25,758 bases of DNA from an uncultured Erysipelotrichaceae bacterium (lineage in GTDB: Bacteria; Bacillota_I; Bacilli_A; RFN20; CAG-826): contig CADCJP010000004.1 of NCBI GenBank assembly GCA_902801805.1, forward strand, positions 1-25,758, read 5' to 3'. The notes under the pieces are model-generated. The model was not told the DNA's origin. It saw nothing but the letters and a program-made list of their open reading frames with translations, and did no database searches. Of the stretch, positions 13,511 to 21,313 are shown one piece after another. The translations under genes and the position numbers were made by a program. How positions within the stretch are numbered: the stretch's first letter is position 1; every line of letters starts with the position of its first letter.

Positions 13511-13520
13511 TTTTTTATTT
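13511..13520 (+). terminator. T-run directly after the tRNA-like cloverleaf
   Basis: Six T follow the acceptor stem with one base between. The GC-rich T stem and acceptor stem could serve as the terminator hairpin. Confidence 0.5.
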
Positions 13521-13532
13521 ATATAAGGATTT

Positions 13533-13607
13533 ATACATATATGTATGTGTGAAGAAATACGATTTTTTACGAATAATATTGAATTCTTATGTATAAATAT
13601 GTATATT
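13533..13607 (+). promoter_or_regulatory. ABC transporter promoter region with a 14-base palindrome
   Basis: ATACATATATGTAT (13533-13546) is a perfect palindrome. The half-site ATGTAT recurs at 13589-13594 and 13599-13604, ten bases apart, so on the same face of the helix. A likely promoter is TTGAAT (13579-13584), 17 bases, TATATT (13602-13607), overlapping the last half-site. Such dyads are typical of PadR or GntR/YtrA-type repressors that control drug-efflux ABC genes; no such regulator is encoded nearby. Confidence 0.55.
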
Positions 13608-13628
13608 ATTGAATTAGGAGGAAAAATC

Positions 13629-14540
13629 ATGAGTTTAATTGTTACAAATGAGCTCTGCAAAAAGTATGGCAACAAGCTCGTTATAGATCATGTAAACATG
13701 CACATTCCAGAAGCATCGATTTATGGTTTCGTTGGTGAAAACGGCAGCGGTAAAACCACAATCATGCGCTTATTAACTGGCTTAGCGGAACCAACATCAG
13801 GTTCCTTTGAATTACTTGGTGTGAAAAACACCGATCGCCGTATATATGAGGTCAGAAGAAATCTCTCCGCTATCGTCGAAGCTACTTCTTTAGTCCCAAC
13901 ATTAACAGCGAAACAAAATATCCGTTATTTAGAGTTATATCTCGGCATTAACCTTACCGAAGAAGATAGAGATGAGCTGTTAAAGAAAGTTCACCTTGAA
14001 AATGTCGGTAATAAGAAAGTTAAAAACTACTCTCTTGGTATGCGTCAAAGATTAGGCATCGCCATGGCGTTAATTAATCAACCAAAAGTGATGTTCCTTG
14101 ATGAACCAATGAATGGTTTAGACCCAGAAGGTATTGCCGAATTAAGAGACTTACTCATCGAATTAAATAAAAACGAAGGCATTACAGTATTAATTTCTTC
14201 TCACATTCTTTCCGAACTTGAAAAGATTGCTTCATTCTATGGCTTTATTTCTCACGGCAAGATCTTAGAAGAAATTCCTGCGAGTGAACTACAAGCAAGA
14301 TGCCGTAAATCATTAACCATTAAGGTAGTGGATGTTGATAAAGCAGAAAAAGTCTTAAAAGGCTTAATGCTTCACGATTATAGAGTCTCACCTAATGGTG
14401 AAATCAAAATCTTCGATGCGATTAAGATTAACAAATTATGCGTTAGTTTAGACGCTGAAGGTGTTGAAATCTCTGCGATTAATTCTTCTGATGAATCAGT
14501 CGAAGATTACTACTTAAATCTTATTAGGGAGGCGAAATAA
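13629..14540 (+). CDS. ABC-2 type exporter ATPase, BcrA-like
   Basis: ATPase subunit of an exporter, 303 residues. The start is ATG 13629, since AGGAGG at 13616-13621 sits seven bases before it; the frame is open 84 bases further upstream without a ribosome site. Motifs: Walker A GENGSGKTT, Q-loop region AIVEATSLVPTLTAKQNI, signature YSLGMRQRLGIAMAL, Walker B VMFLDEPMNGLDPEG and H-loop ISSHILSELEKIA. The C-terminal ~80 residues are the accessory region of the BcrA/DrrA type. It pairs with the permease one base downstream. The substrate is unknown; family members export peptides such as bacitracin or lantibiotics, or other drugs. Confidence 0.93.
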   Translation: MSLIVTNELCKKYGNKLVIDHVNMHIPEASIYGFVGENGSGKTTIMRLLTGLAEPTSGSFELLGVKNTDRRIYEVRRNLSAIVEATSLVPTLTAKQNIRYLELYLGINLTEEDRDELLKKVHLENVGNKKVKNYSLGMRQRLGIAMALINQPKVMFLDEPMNGLDPEGIAELRDLLIELNKNEGITVLISSHILSELEKIASFYGFISHGKILEEIPASELQARCRKSLTIKVVDVDKAEKVLKGLMLHDYRVSPNGEIKIFDAIKINKLCVSLDAEGVEISAINSSDESVEDYYLNLIREAK

Positions 14541-14541
14541 T

Positions 14542-15456
14542 ATGGCACGTTTAATGAGAGCTTTCTTTTATAGGATTTCAAAAGATATTACATTCAGAAT
14601 TACCTTAATTGTTGGTGCTGGTATGGCGGTCTTTATGACTCTCCTCTACCTCATCCTTCAAAACGCTATTGGCGATGGCATGAAAATGTTATCTGGTCAA
14701 GGGATGCTCATCTCATCCTTCTCTCCAGCCCAAAACTTTGGTATCGCTATCCCAATTAACTTAATCTCATTCATCTACTTAGAATTCAGCCAAGGCTCAA
14801 TTAGAAACAAGATTATTGCTGGCCATTCTAAATCTAAGATCTATGCATCATTGTTCTTATCTGGTTTAGTCTTTGCCTTCTCATTATTGATTGTCTATGT
14901 TGGCTTATGCACAGCATTAGGTTCAATCTTTGGTGGCTTTGATCCAAACGGAATGGCAGTTGCAGGCACAACGTCATTAGGTATGATTGTTTCCCCAGCA
15001 TACCTCTGGAAATTCGTTATCCTTGCCTTCCTCTCCTACTTAACCATTGTTTCATTCACCGTCTTTATCGCGACAGTTTTTAGAAGCATGGGTCCATCTA
15101 TCCCAGTGGTCATGTTAGTGGTGATGGGTGCTTACTTAATCCCAATGATCTTAGGCGCTATCTCTTCTGGCTTAACCATGTCTGCTCAAGCAACATATGT
15201 TGAACAATATCACCAAACTCCAACAATGGAAGAACTCAGAAGCTATGATGAAACAGTCAAGACATTCATGGATATCACTAATGTCTTAAAAGTGGTTGAT
15301 CCTTTCTATGGTATCGCCGCTACTGAAACAACAATGGAAGGCGTTGCGGTTATTGATAACCTCACCCTCTTCGGTGGTATCGCCTCAAACATTGTCTACT
15401 CCACCCTCTTCTTCTTAGCGGGTATGAATATCTTTAGAAAAAGAGACGTCAAGTAA
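14542..15456 (+). CDS. ABC-2 type exporter permease
   Basis: Membrane subunit partnering the preceding ATPase, 304 residues. It has about six hydrophobic segments: ~20-40, ~60-80 (SFSPAQNFGIAIPINLISFIYL), ~105-130, ~150-180, ~185-210 and ~275-295. The short motif SQGSIRNKIIAGHSKSKIY between the second and third segments is typical of ABC-2/BcrB-like permeases. A loop of ~60 residues precedes the last helix. It starts one base after the ATPase stop with a gggagg ribosome site inside the upstream gene; a terminator follows, so this is a two-gene unit. Confidence 0.9.
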   Translation: MARLMRAFFYRISKDITFRITLIVGAGMAVFMTLLYLILQNAIGDGMKMLSGQGMLISSFSPAQNFGIAIPINLISFIYLEFSQGSIRNKIIAGHSKSKIYASLFLSGLVFAFSLLIVYVGLCTALGSIFGGFDPNGMAVAGTTSLGMIVSPAYLWKFVILAFLSYLTIVSFTVFIATVFRSMGPSIPVVMLVVMGAYLIPMILGAISSGLTMSAQATYVEQYHQTPTMEELRSYDETVKTFMDITNVLKVVDPFYGIAATETTMEGVAVIDNLTLFGGIASNIVYSTLFFLAGMNIFRKRDVK

Positions 15457-15473
15457 TAAAACAAATACGAAAG

Positions 15474-15497
15474 AATCGCGCTTCGGTGCGATTTTTT
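15474..15497 (+). terminator. Intrinsic terminator after the ABC transporter
   Basis: AATCGCGC (15474-15481) and GTGCGATT (15486-15493) flank a TTCG tetraloop, with one G-U pair. A T-run follows. Confidence 0.9.
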
Positions 15498-15520
15498 CTT
15501 TTTCTAGCAATTATGTAAAA

Positions 15521-15526
15521 TATAAT
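15521..15526 (+). promoter_or_regulatory. -10 box of the serpin gene
   Basis: TATAAT, 28 bases before the ATG, with a gagagg ribosome site at about 15540-15545 in between. The -35 is only T-rich. Confidence 0.6.
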
Positions 15527-15554
15527 CGTCTTAATTAGTGAGAGGTAAAAACGT

Positions 15555-16814
15555 ATGAAAAAATCAATCTCCCTTTTAGCGGCTTTACTTGTTATCACAG
15601 CGTGCACCAATCAAGCAGCGTACACTAAAAATCAAATTAATAGCCCAAAAAAGAAGTTTAATACTTCTAATGTCAGCAAAAACGATGATGCTTATATTAA
15701 AAGCGTCCAAGACTTCGCTCTTGATTTCTATGATGTGTTAGACGTTAAAGAGAACCAAGTGTTCTCTCCGTTATCCATTGCTACATGTTTCTCCATGCTT
15801 TATGATGGAACAGATGGCGGCACTAGAGAAGAACTACGTAATGTTTTGCATTATGAACAAGGGGATTCTCATCTAGAGCAAATCAAAAACATGCTTTTAA
15901 AATGTGCAATTGATGATAGCAACAATAAAACATATTTAAATATCTCACAATCTATTTGGTTTAGAGGTGATGGGTCCAGTTTTAAAGATGATTATCTCGA
16001 AAAATTAACTAATTACTATTACGCTGAAGTTTTTAAAGGCGTTAATTTCATGTCTAACGAAGATAAACAGATGATGGCGGACTGGGTTAACAATAAAACT
16101 AAAAAGTTCTTAAACGTCACTCCAGATTCTTTCCCTGCCACTCCTAATACTGTGATGTATTTAATGAATGCAATTTACGCGAAATCTCAATGGTCAATCG
16201 AAAATCTATTCAAGAAGAGCAATAATAGTGAAAATAAATTCTACGATATCAACAATAATTCCTCCATAAAGACATTCATGAATGGTAAGGCTGAAGGATC
16301 ATCATATTACGAGTATGATACATACCGTGTCGCGTCTTTGCCTTATAAACACAACATGCAAATCAACATTCTTCTTCCTAATGAAGGCACAAATTACAGC
16401 GAAGTTTTAAAAGATAAAGAAGCATTGAGTAACATGATAAACTTTGGCAAACAATCCGATCTAGAAAGAGCGTCTATCCAATGGATTTTACCTAAGTTTA
16501 AAATCATTTGTGACTATGATTTGCAAGATGTGATGACGAATCTTGGCCTTGATGAAACATTTGATAAAGAGAAAGTTAATCTTTCTAGAATGAGCGACGA
16601 ACCAGGTCTCTATATCGAAAGTGCCAAACATAAAGCGGGTATTGAAATTAATAACGAAGGTGTTGAAGCGGCGGCGCTCACATTCGTCGCAGCTGGGTCG
16701 AAAAGCGCTGCACCTAATGCATCAGTCACCTTTAAAGTTGATCATCCATTTGCCTATTATTTAACAACAAATGAAGGATTACCTCTCTTTATGGGAGTAA
16801 TCAATAGCTTGTAG
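15555..16814 (+). CDS. Surface lipoprotein serpin (protease inhibitor)
   Basis: A serpin-fold protein of 419 residues with a lipoprotein signal: MKKSISLLAALLVITAC, lipid-modified Cys17. A polar linker to ~45 precedes the serpin domain (~50-419): FSPLSIATCFSMLYDGTDGGTREEL, the NAIYAKSQW strand, LPYKHNMQINILLP, and the C-terminal signature FKVDHPFAYYL near 393-403. The reactive loop (~366-392) has an inhibitory-type small-residue hinge, EGVEAAALTF, so suicide inhibition of a protease is plausible. The loop is a few residues longer than in alpha-1-antitrypsin, so P1 is uncertain (Lys383 or a following Ser/Ala). It is flanked by its own promoter and terminator. Bacterial serpins occur patchily, notably in gut commensals; transfer is possible but codon use looks native. 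Confidence 0.92.
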   Translation: MKKSISLLAALLVITACTNQAAYTKNQINSPKKKFNTSNVSKNDDAYIKSVQDFALDFYDVLDVKENQVFSPLSIATCFSMLYDGTDGGTREELRNVLHYEQGDSHLEQIKNMLLKCAIDDSNNKTYLNISQSIWFRGDGSSFKDDYLEKLTNYYYAEVFKGVNFMSNEDKQMMADWVNNKTKKFLNVTPDSFPATPNTVMYLMNAIYAKSQWSIENLFKKSNNSENKFYDINNNSSIKTFMNGKAEGSSYYEYDTYRVASLPYKHNMQINILLPNEGTNYSEVLKDKEALSNMINFGKQSDLERASIQWILPKFKIICDYDLQDVMTNLGLDETFDKEKVNLSRMSDEPGLYIESAKHKAGIEINNEGVEAAALTFVAAGSKSAAPNASVTFKVDHPFAYYLTTNEGLPLFMGVINSL

Positions 16815-16829
16815 TAGGCAAGTATAAAT

Positions 16830-16851
16830 ACGCGCTTCGGCGCGTTTTTTT
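16830..16851 (+). terminator. Intrinsic terminator after the serpin gene
   Basis: ACGCGC (16830-16835), loop TTCG, GCGCGT (16840-16845), then seven T counting the last stem base. Confidence 0.93.
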
Positions 16852-16856
16852 ATTGA

Positions 16857-16923
16857 TTCCCATTCGTTAAGTAATGGGAAATGAACAAAAAGAGGGCTTG
16901 TCTTCGCGTATATGTGTTATAAT
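16857..16923 (+). promoter_or_regulatory. Promoter and dyad upstream of the flippase-like gene
   Basis: TATAAT at 16918-16923 with TG at 16915-16916 (extended -10). The ATG is 10 bases after the box and there is no Shine-Dalgarno. Upstream, TTCCCATT (16857-16864) and AATGGGAA (16873-16880) form a perfect eight-base dyad with an eight-base gap. It lies after the serpin terminator and has no T-run, so an operator is more likely than a second terminator. Confidence 0.6.
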
Positions 16924-16933
16924 TTATTAAATT

Positions 16934-18376
16934 ATGCCAAACAAAGAACTAGAGAAAAAAGTCCGTGAACACGAAGAGATGATTGATTCTGGTAAACCCA
17001 GAAACAAAAAATCCACAGTTAAATACATTCTAAATATCTCATTAGTCCTTATTGCTACAGGATTAGCGATTTTCTTTGCGATTAAAGATGATGCGAAGGA
17101 GATTGGTCATTATTTATCTACCGCGGATGGTAACTTCCTATTGGTCATTATCGCCGTGATGGTGGGCTGTATTTTAGTGAGAAGCTTTATTCTTTTCTGC
17201 TTCGCCCACTTATTTACAAGAAAGTATCACTTCCATCAAGCAATCGCGGTTGACCAGATCGGTCAATTCTATAACGCGATTACTCCTGGCGCTAGTGGTG
17301 GTCAAATCATGCAAGCTTATACATATAAGAAGCAAGGTGTGCAAATTTCTAGTGCGGTTTCTATTCTTGCTATGTATTCTATCGTTTACCAAGTTGTCTT
17401 AATTGTCTTTGGTACGATTTCTTTCATCATTAAATATGATTTCATTATCTCTATTGGCTATATCCAAACTGGTATTAAGATTAATGAAGTGCCAATGAAC
17501 ATTCCTATTTGGCCATTAACAATCGTTGGTTTCTTACTCAATGTTGGTGTTATTTTTATTGTTTTCTTGATGGGCTATTGGCACAGTTTCCATAATTTCG
17601 TTATGGGACCAATAGTTTCTTTGCTCCATAAGATTAAAATCGTTAAAGATCCAGATAAAACAAGAGAAAACCTCCGTATTCAGGTGGAAAACTTCAAAAT
17701 TGAATTTAGACGTTTAAGCACTAATATTCCGTTTTTAATCTTAGTGGTTGTTTCATTTACCGCTTATATTATCTTAAAGTTCTGCATTCCTTACTTCGTA
17801 GGTAAGGCTTTACATAATGAGTCTACAGTCGCTAGCTTCTGGGATTGTATCTTCTTAAGTAACTATCACCAAATGATTACCGGTTTAATTCCTATTCCAG
17901 GTAGTGCGGGTGTTTCTGAATTCGTTTTCTATAACTTATTCTTAAATGAAGCTAGCCCAGAAAAAGGTTTCTTCACCATCTTTGTGGATGGTATTGCTAA
18001 TAAAGAGGCAAGTAGAACATTATGCCGTGCTTCTCTTCTTATTTGGAGAAGTTCAACATTCGTTGTCCCAATTCTCATTGGTGGCTTAGTTTCAGCCTTC
18101 TATCGATCCGCGCCAAAAAACGAAGCACATATGGGCGATATTCCAAACAGACAAACATTTGTTACTTTGCAAAAAGAAACTTATGTTGAAAGATATGAAG
18201 AAGTGGCTTCCTTGGTGGAAACTTCTAAATTGTCGCGTGAAGCAATTGTAGCGAAGCTGAACCCGCGTAATAGGAAGAACACTAACAAGAAGAAACGCAC
18301 AAATAAGAATACCCCTGCGGATATTTCACAAAATGATTATGACGAGGTTGAACTCGACAATTTGGATGGTGAATAG
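16934..18376 (+). CDS. Flippase-like membrane protein, LPG-synthase TM / YbhN family
   Basis: A 480-residue integral membrane protein. After a basic cytoplasmic N-terminus (~1-27) come about eight hydrophobic segments. Family features: VDQIGQFYNAITPGASGGQIMQAY, which resembles the conserved block of the MprF transmembrane domain, and GLIPIPGSAGVSEFVFYN near residue 325. It has no aminoacyl-transferase domain, so it is not a full MprF. The last ~60 residues are hydrophilic, first very basic (NRKNTNKKKRTNK), then acidic. It starts just after a -10 box and is followed two bases later by a GT4 glycosyltransferase, so moving a glycolipid across the membrane is a reasonable guess. Confidence 0.85.
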   Translation: MPNKELEKKVREHEEMIDSGKPRNKKSTVKYILNISLVLIATGLAIFFAIKDDAKEIGHYLSTADGNFLLVIIAVMVGCILVRSFILFCFAHLFTRKYHFHQAIAVDQIGQFYNAITPGASGGQIMQAYTYKKQGVQISSAVSILAMYSIVYQVVLIVFGTISFIIKYDFIISIGYIQTGIKINEVPMNIPIWPLTIVGFLLNVGVIFIVFLMGYWHSFHNFVMGPIVSLLHKIKIVKDPDKTRENLRIQVENFKIEFRRLSTNIPFLILVVVSFTAYIILKFCIPYFVGKALHNESTVASFWDCIFLSNYHQMITGLIPIPGSAGVSEFVFYNLFLNEASPEKGFFTIFVDGIANKEASRTLCRASLLIWRSSTFVVPILIGGLVSAFYRSAPKNEAHMGDIPNRQTFVTLQKETYVERYEEVASLVETSKLSREAIVAKLNPRNRKNTNKKKRTNKNTPADISQNDYDEVELDNLDGE

Positions 18377-18378
18377 TT

Positions 18379-19554
18379 ATGCGTATTGCGATTTTTACTG
18401 ATACCTATCCTCCATTTGTTAACGGTGTCTCAACCTCGACTTTTAATTTAGCCAATTCCTTAATGGCGCATGGTCATGACGTTTTAGTGGTGGCCCCTAG
18501 ATCCACGGATGGCAAATTAGAACAAATCGGCAATGTCCTTTATGTTCCTGGTATTTATTTAAAGAAACTCTATGGCTATAGATTCACTAATATCTTCGCT
18601 AGTAAACCAATGAAGATTATTAAGAACTTTAAGCCAGATGTTATTCATAACCAAACTGACTTTACTATTGGTGTATTAGCGAGACGTGTCGCTAGAAGAC
18701 TTAAAATACCAATTGTTTATACATATCACACTTCTTATGAAGATTATACTTATTACGCCACTCATGGCTTAATGGATCGATTAGCGAAACGCTTTGTCCG
18801 TGTTTATTCTAAAGACTTAGCGAACCGTATGACTGAATTCATCACTCCAAGTGAAAAGACTAAGGAATATATGCGTTCTTTAGGTAGTGATATTTATATC
18901 AATGTTATTCCTACTGGTATTGATTTCTCTATTTTCAAAAAAGAGAACATCGATATGCAAAAGATCCAAGAATTCAAAGATTCACATGGTATTAAAGAAA
19001 ATACCAAAGTGTTCTTACTTTTAGGTCGTATCGCTAAAGAAAAGAGCATGGACGTCTCTTTAAGAGGCTTCGCTGAATATCATAATAAACATCCAGAAGT
19101 GGATATTAAGATGCTCATCGTTGGTGGTGGTCCTGCTAAAGAAGAATTAGAACAACTCTGTCACGAATTAAAGATTACAAAGCTTGTGGAATTCATCGGC
19201 TTTGTTGGTTCCTTAGAAGTACCTTTCTATTATCATCTCGCTGATATTTATACTTCCGCTTCTATTACCGAAACTCAAGGTTTAACATTTATGGAAGCCA
19301 TGGCCGCGGGCAAGATCGTTTTAGCCCGTTTTGATAGTAACTTAACCGGCACTATTATAAATGGCAAAACTGGTTTCTTCTTTACCGATAATGAATCATT
19401 TGTCCAACAAGTGGAAAAGATCTTCGCGATGAACGAAGAACAACATAACAAAATCATTGATGAAGCATATAAAGTCGTGGATATCTATTCCATCGACAAG
19501 TTCTATAACAATATTATGAGGGTTTATAATCGTGCCATCCGTAAACACTGGTAA
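18379..19554 (+). CDS. GT4 glycosyltransferase, probable diacylglycerol glucosyltransferase
   Basis: A retaining GT-B enzyme of family GT4, 391 residues. The N-terminal Rossmann half starts RIAIFTDTYPPFVNGVSTST, includes DVIHNQTDFTIG and TYHTSYEDYTYY, and runs to FITPSEKTKEYM. The C-terminal donor half shows LLLGRIAKEKSMDV, MLIVGGGPAKEELE, VEFIGFVG and the Glu-x7-Glu region ETQGLTFMEAMA. The acceptor half resembles the glucosyldiacylglycerol synthases of Acholeplasma, Streptococcus and relatives, which make membrane glucolipids at the inner leaflet. The substrate assignment is by resemblance. It lies between the flippase-like gene and recX and overlaps recX by 23 bases. Confidence 0.88.
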   Translation: MRIAIFTDTYPPFVNGVSTSTFNLANSLMAHGHDVLVVAPRSTDGKLEQIGNVLYVPGIYLKKLYGYRFTNIFASKPMKIIKNFKPDVIHNQTDFTIGVLARRVARRLKIPIVYTYHTSYEDYTYYATHGLMDRLAKRFVRVYSKDLANRMTEFITPSEKTKEYMRSLGSDIYINVIPTGIDFSIFKKENIDMQKIQEFKDSHGIKENTKVFLLLGRIAKEKSMDVSLRGFAEYHNKHPEVDIKMLIVGGGPAKEELEQLCHELKITKLVEFIGFVGSLEVPFYYHLADIYTSASITETQGLTFMEAMAAGKIVLARFDSNLTGTIINGKTGFFFTDNESFVQQVEKIFAMNEEQHNKIIDEAYKVVDIYSIDKFYNNIMRVYNRAIRKHW

Positions 19555-20332
19555 TAAAAAGATTAAATCCATTAAAACATTTAAGGATCACGTGACCCTT
19601 TATTTTGGTAAAGGTGAACCCTTAAGAATATCAAAAGAAGCATTCGTGTCTTCTTATCTCTATGTTGGTAAGTCTTTAAATAGTAAAGACATCGCTAAAC
19701 TAGAAGAAATCACTGCGATGACGACTTTACTTAACTACGCATTAAGTATTGTTTCTAAGAAACATATCAGCGAAAAAGAAATGCTAGAGAAGTTACTTAA
19801 AAAAGAAGATAACTTCGTCGCGGCGAAAAACGTCATTAATAAATTAAAAGAAAACGATTTATTAAACGATAAAGCCTTCATGGAGGACTTAATCGCTTGG
19901 GATAATGAAAGATGCTTTGGGGAAAATAAAATCATTAAGCATTTAAAAGATAAAGGTATCCCAGAAGCATTAATTAAAAAGGCGAGCTTCCCTTCTTCTT
20001 TAGAAAGAAAGAAAGCGAAAGCGCTTCTCGATAAGTTAGAAAGAAAATATGAGCGTTACGCTTATATCAGTAAGAAGAAACATGTCTATCAAGCTCTTCT
20101 TAGCCAAGGCTATAATATGGAAGTCAGCAAAGAAGTCGCTGATTTAGTGAAGAAGGGAAATGACAAACAAGAAATATCTCTTCTTAAGAAAGATTATGAA
20201 AAAGCCTACAAAAGATATGAAAGAAAATATGAAGGCTATCAACTAAAACAAAAATTATATGCTTATCTAGTCTCTAAAGGCTATAGCTATAAAGATATTA
20301 AGAAAGTATTAGATGTGGAGGTTTATGAATAA
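19532..20332 (+). CDS. recX: RecX-family regulatory protein
   Basis: A 266-residue RecX, binding along RecA filaments to restrain recombination. The GTG start at 19532 lies inside the glycosyltransferase gene and is supported by gaggg at 19518-19522. An N-terminal beta-like section (TFKDHVTLYFGKGEPLRISKEAF) is typical of Bacilli RecX. Then come helical three-helix repeats: ALSIVSKKHISEKEMLEKLLKKE, DKAFMEDLIAWDNERCFGENKIIKHLKDKGI, and a last repeat with QKLYAYLVSKGYSYKDIKKVL. It is rich in Lys and Tyr. It overlaps yhaM by one base (TAATG). No recA lies in the window. Confidence 0.88.
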   Translation: MPSVNTGNKKIKSIKTFKDHVTLYFGKGEPLRISKEAFVSSYLYVGKSLNSKDIAKLEEITAMTTLLNYALSIVSKKHISEKEMLEKLLKKEDNFVAAKNVINKLKENDLLNDKAFMEDLIAWDNERCFGENKIIKHLKDKGIPEALIKKASFPSSLERKKAKALLDKLERKYERYAYISKKKHVYQALLSQGYNMEVSKEVADLVKKGNDKQEISLLKKDYEKAYKRYERKYEGYQLKQKLYAYLVSKGYSYKDIKKVLDVEVYE

Positions 20333-21261
20333 TGAAAATGATTGCAAGTTTTGAAGATCACGAACACATTGAAGGACAATTCCTCTTAGGTAATGTCTCT
20401 AAAGGTGTAAATGCGAATGGTGGTGCTTATCTCTCTGTGGAATTAAGAGACGCAAGTGGTTCCATCGTTGGTAAAAAATGGGACGCTACCGCGGAAGATG
20501 AACAATTATTCGTCGTTGGTAATGTCGTGCAAGTTGTTGGTGAAACAAATAAATATAAAGAACAGCTCCAATTAAAGATTTTAAGCGCTGAACTTGTGCC
20601 TCTTGAACAAATAGACGTCGAGAAGTTTGTGAAGGCTCCTCCGGTCGCAAAAGAGACATTAATAGAGAGGTTTAACGCGCACGTGAATTCTATTAAGAAT
20701 GAAGACTGCCTTAAAATCTTAAAATATATGATTAATAAGTTCGGTGATAAGATTTATAGCTATCCCGCTGCTGTGTCTATCCATCACGAATATAGTAGTG
20801 GTTTATTAATGCATTCCATCACTATGGCGGATCTCGCTAATTACTTATGCCCAATCTATGACTGTGACCACGATTTAATGGTTACAGGCTGCTTACTTCA
20901 CGATTTAGGTAAGATTATCGAACTTGAAGGACCAATCGTCTATAAGTATTCAACAGAAGGCAAACTCTTAGGCCATATCTCCATCATGGCCGCGGAACTT
21001 CATAAAGCCGCTGATGAATTAAAGATTAAGAGTGAAATTCCTCTCTTACTCGAACATATGGTCTTATCACATCATGGACAACAAGAATTTGGCTCTCCAG
21101 TGATGCCACTTACAAAAGAAGCTCTCTTATTATCATTAATTGATAATTTAGATAGTAAGATGGTCGTCGTCAATAAAGCGGTCGCTGATGTTGAACCAGG
21201 TAACTTCTCTAATAAGGTCTTCTCATTAGATAATCGTTCCTTCTATAAGCCAAATAAGTAA
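20332..21261 (+). CDS. yhaM: 3'-5' exoribonuclease YhaM
   Basis: A 309-residue nuclease that trims RNA and single-stranded DNA from the 3' end. The N-terminal ~95 residues form an OB fold (EGQFLLGNVSKGVNANGGAYLSVELRD ... YKEQLQLKIL). The C-terminal HD domain has HHEYSSGLLMHSITMADLANY, the metal-binding GCLLHDLGKIIEL, and HMVLSHHGQQEFGSP followed by LSLIDNLDSKM. All expected His and Asp ligands are present. The start ATG 20332 has ggagg at 20317-20321. It is the last gene of the unit, ended by a shared bidirectional terminator. Confidence 0.93.
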   Translation: MKMIASFEDHEHIEGQFLLGNVSKGVNANGGAYLSVELRDASGSIVGKKWDATAEDEQLFVVGNVVQVVGETNKYKEQLQLKILSAELVPLEQIDVEKFVKAPPVAKETLIERFNAHVNSIKNEDCLKILKYMINKFGDKIYSYPAAVSIHHEYSSGLLMHSITMADLANYLCPIYDCDHDLMVTGCLLHDLGKIIELEGPIVYKYSTEGKLLGHISIMAAELHKAADELKIKSEIPLLLEHMVLSHHGQQEFGSPVMPLTKEALLLSLIDNLDSKMVVVNKAVADVEPGNFSNKVFSLDNRSFYKPNK

Positions 21262-21267
21262 AAGAAA

Positions 21268-21303
21268 AAAAGGATTGATGATAAATAAGTCGTCAATCCT
21301 TTT
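21268..21303. terminator. Bidirectional terminator between yhaM and the HIT gene
   Basis: AAAAGGATTGATGA (21268-21281) pairs with TCGTCAATCCTTTT (21290-21303), 14 base pairs with one G-U. A and T flanks give a T-run for either strand, as expected between convergent genes. Confidence 0.9.
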
Positions 21304-21313
21304 AATTTGCCTT

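Noticed and set aside
13132..13518. A tmRNA gene
   Set aside because: No tmRNA-type 5' and 3' ends, no alanine-rich tag, and the 3' cloverleaf has a full anticodon arm and no CCA.
13545..13628. Upstream extension of the ABC ATPase reading frame
   Set aside because: No ribosome site, overlaps the promoter and palindrome; AGGAGG at 13616 clearly sets the start at 13629.
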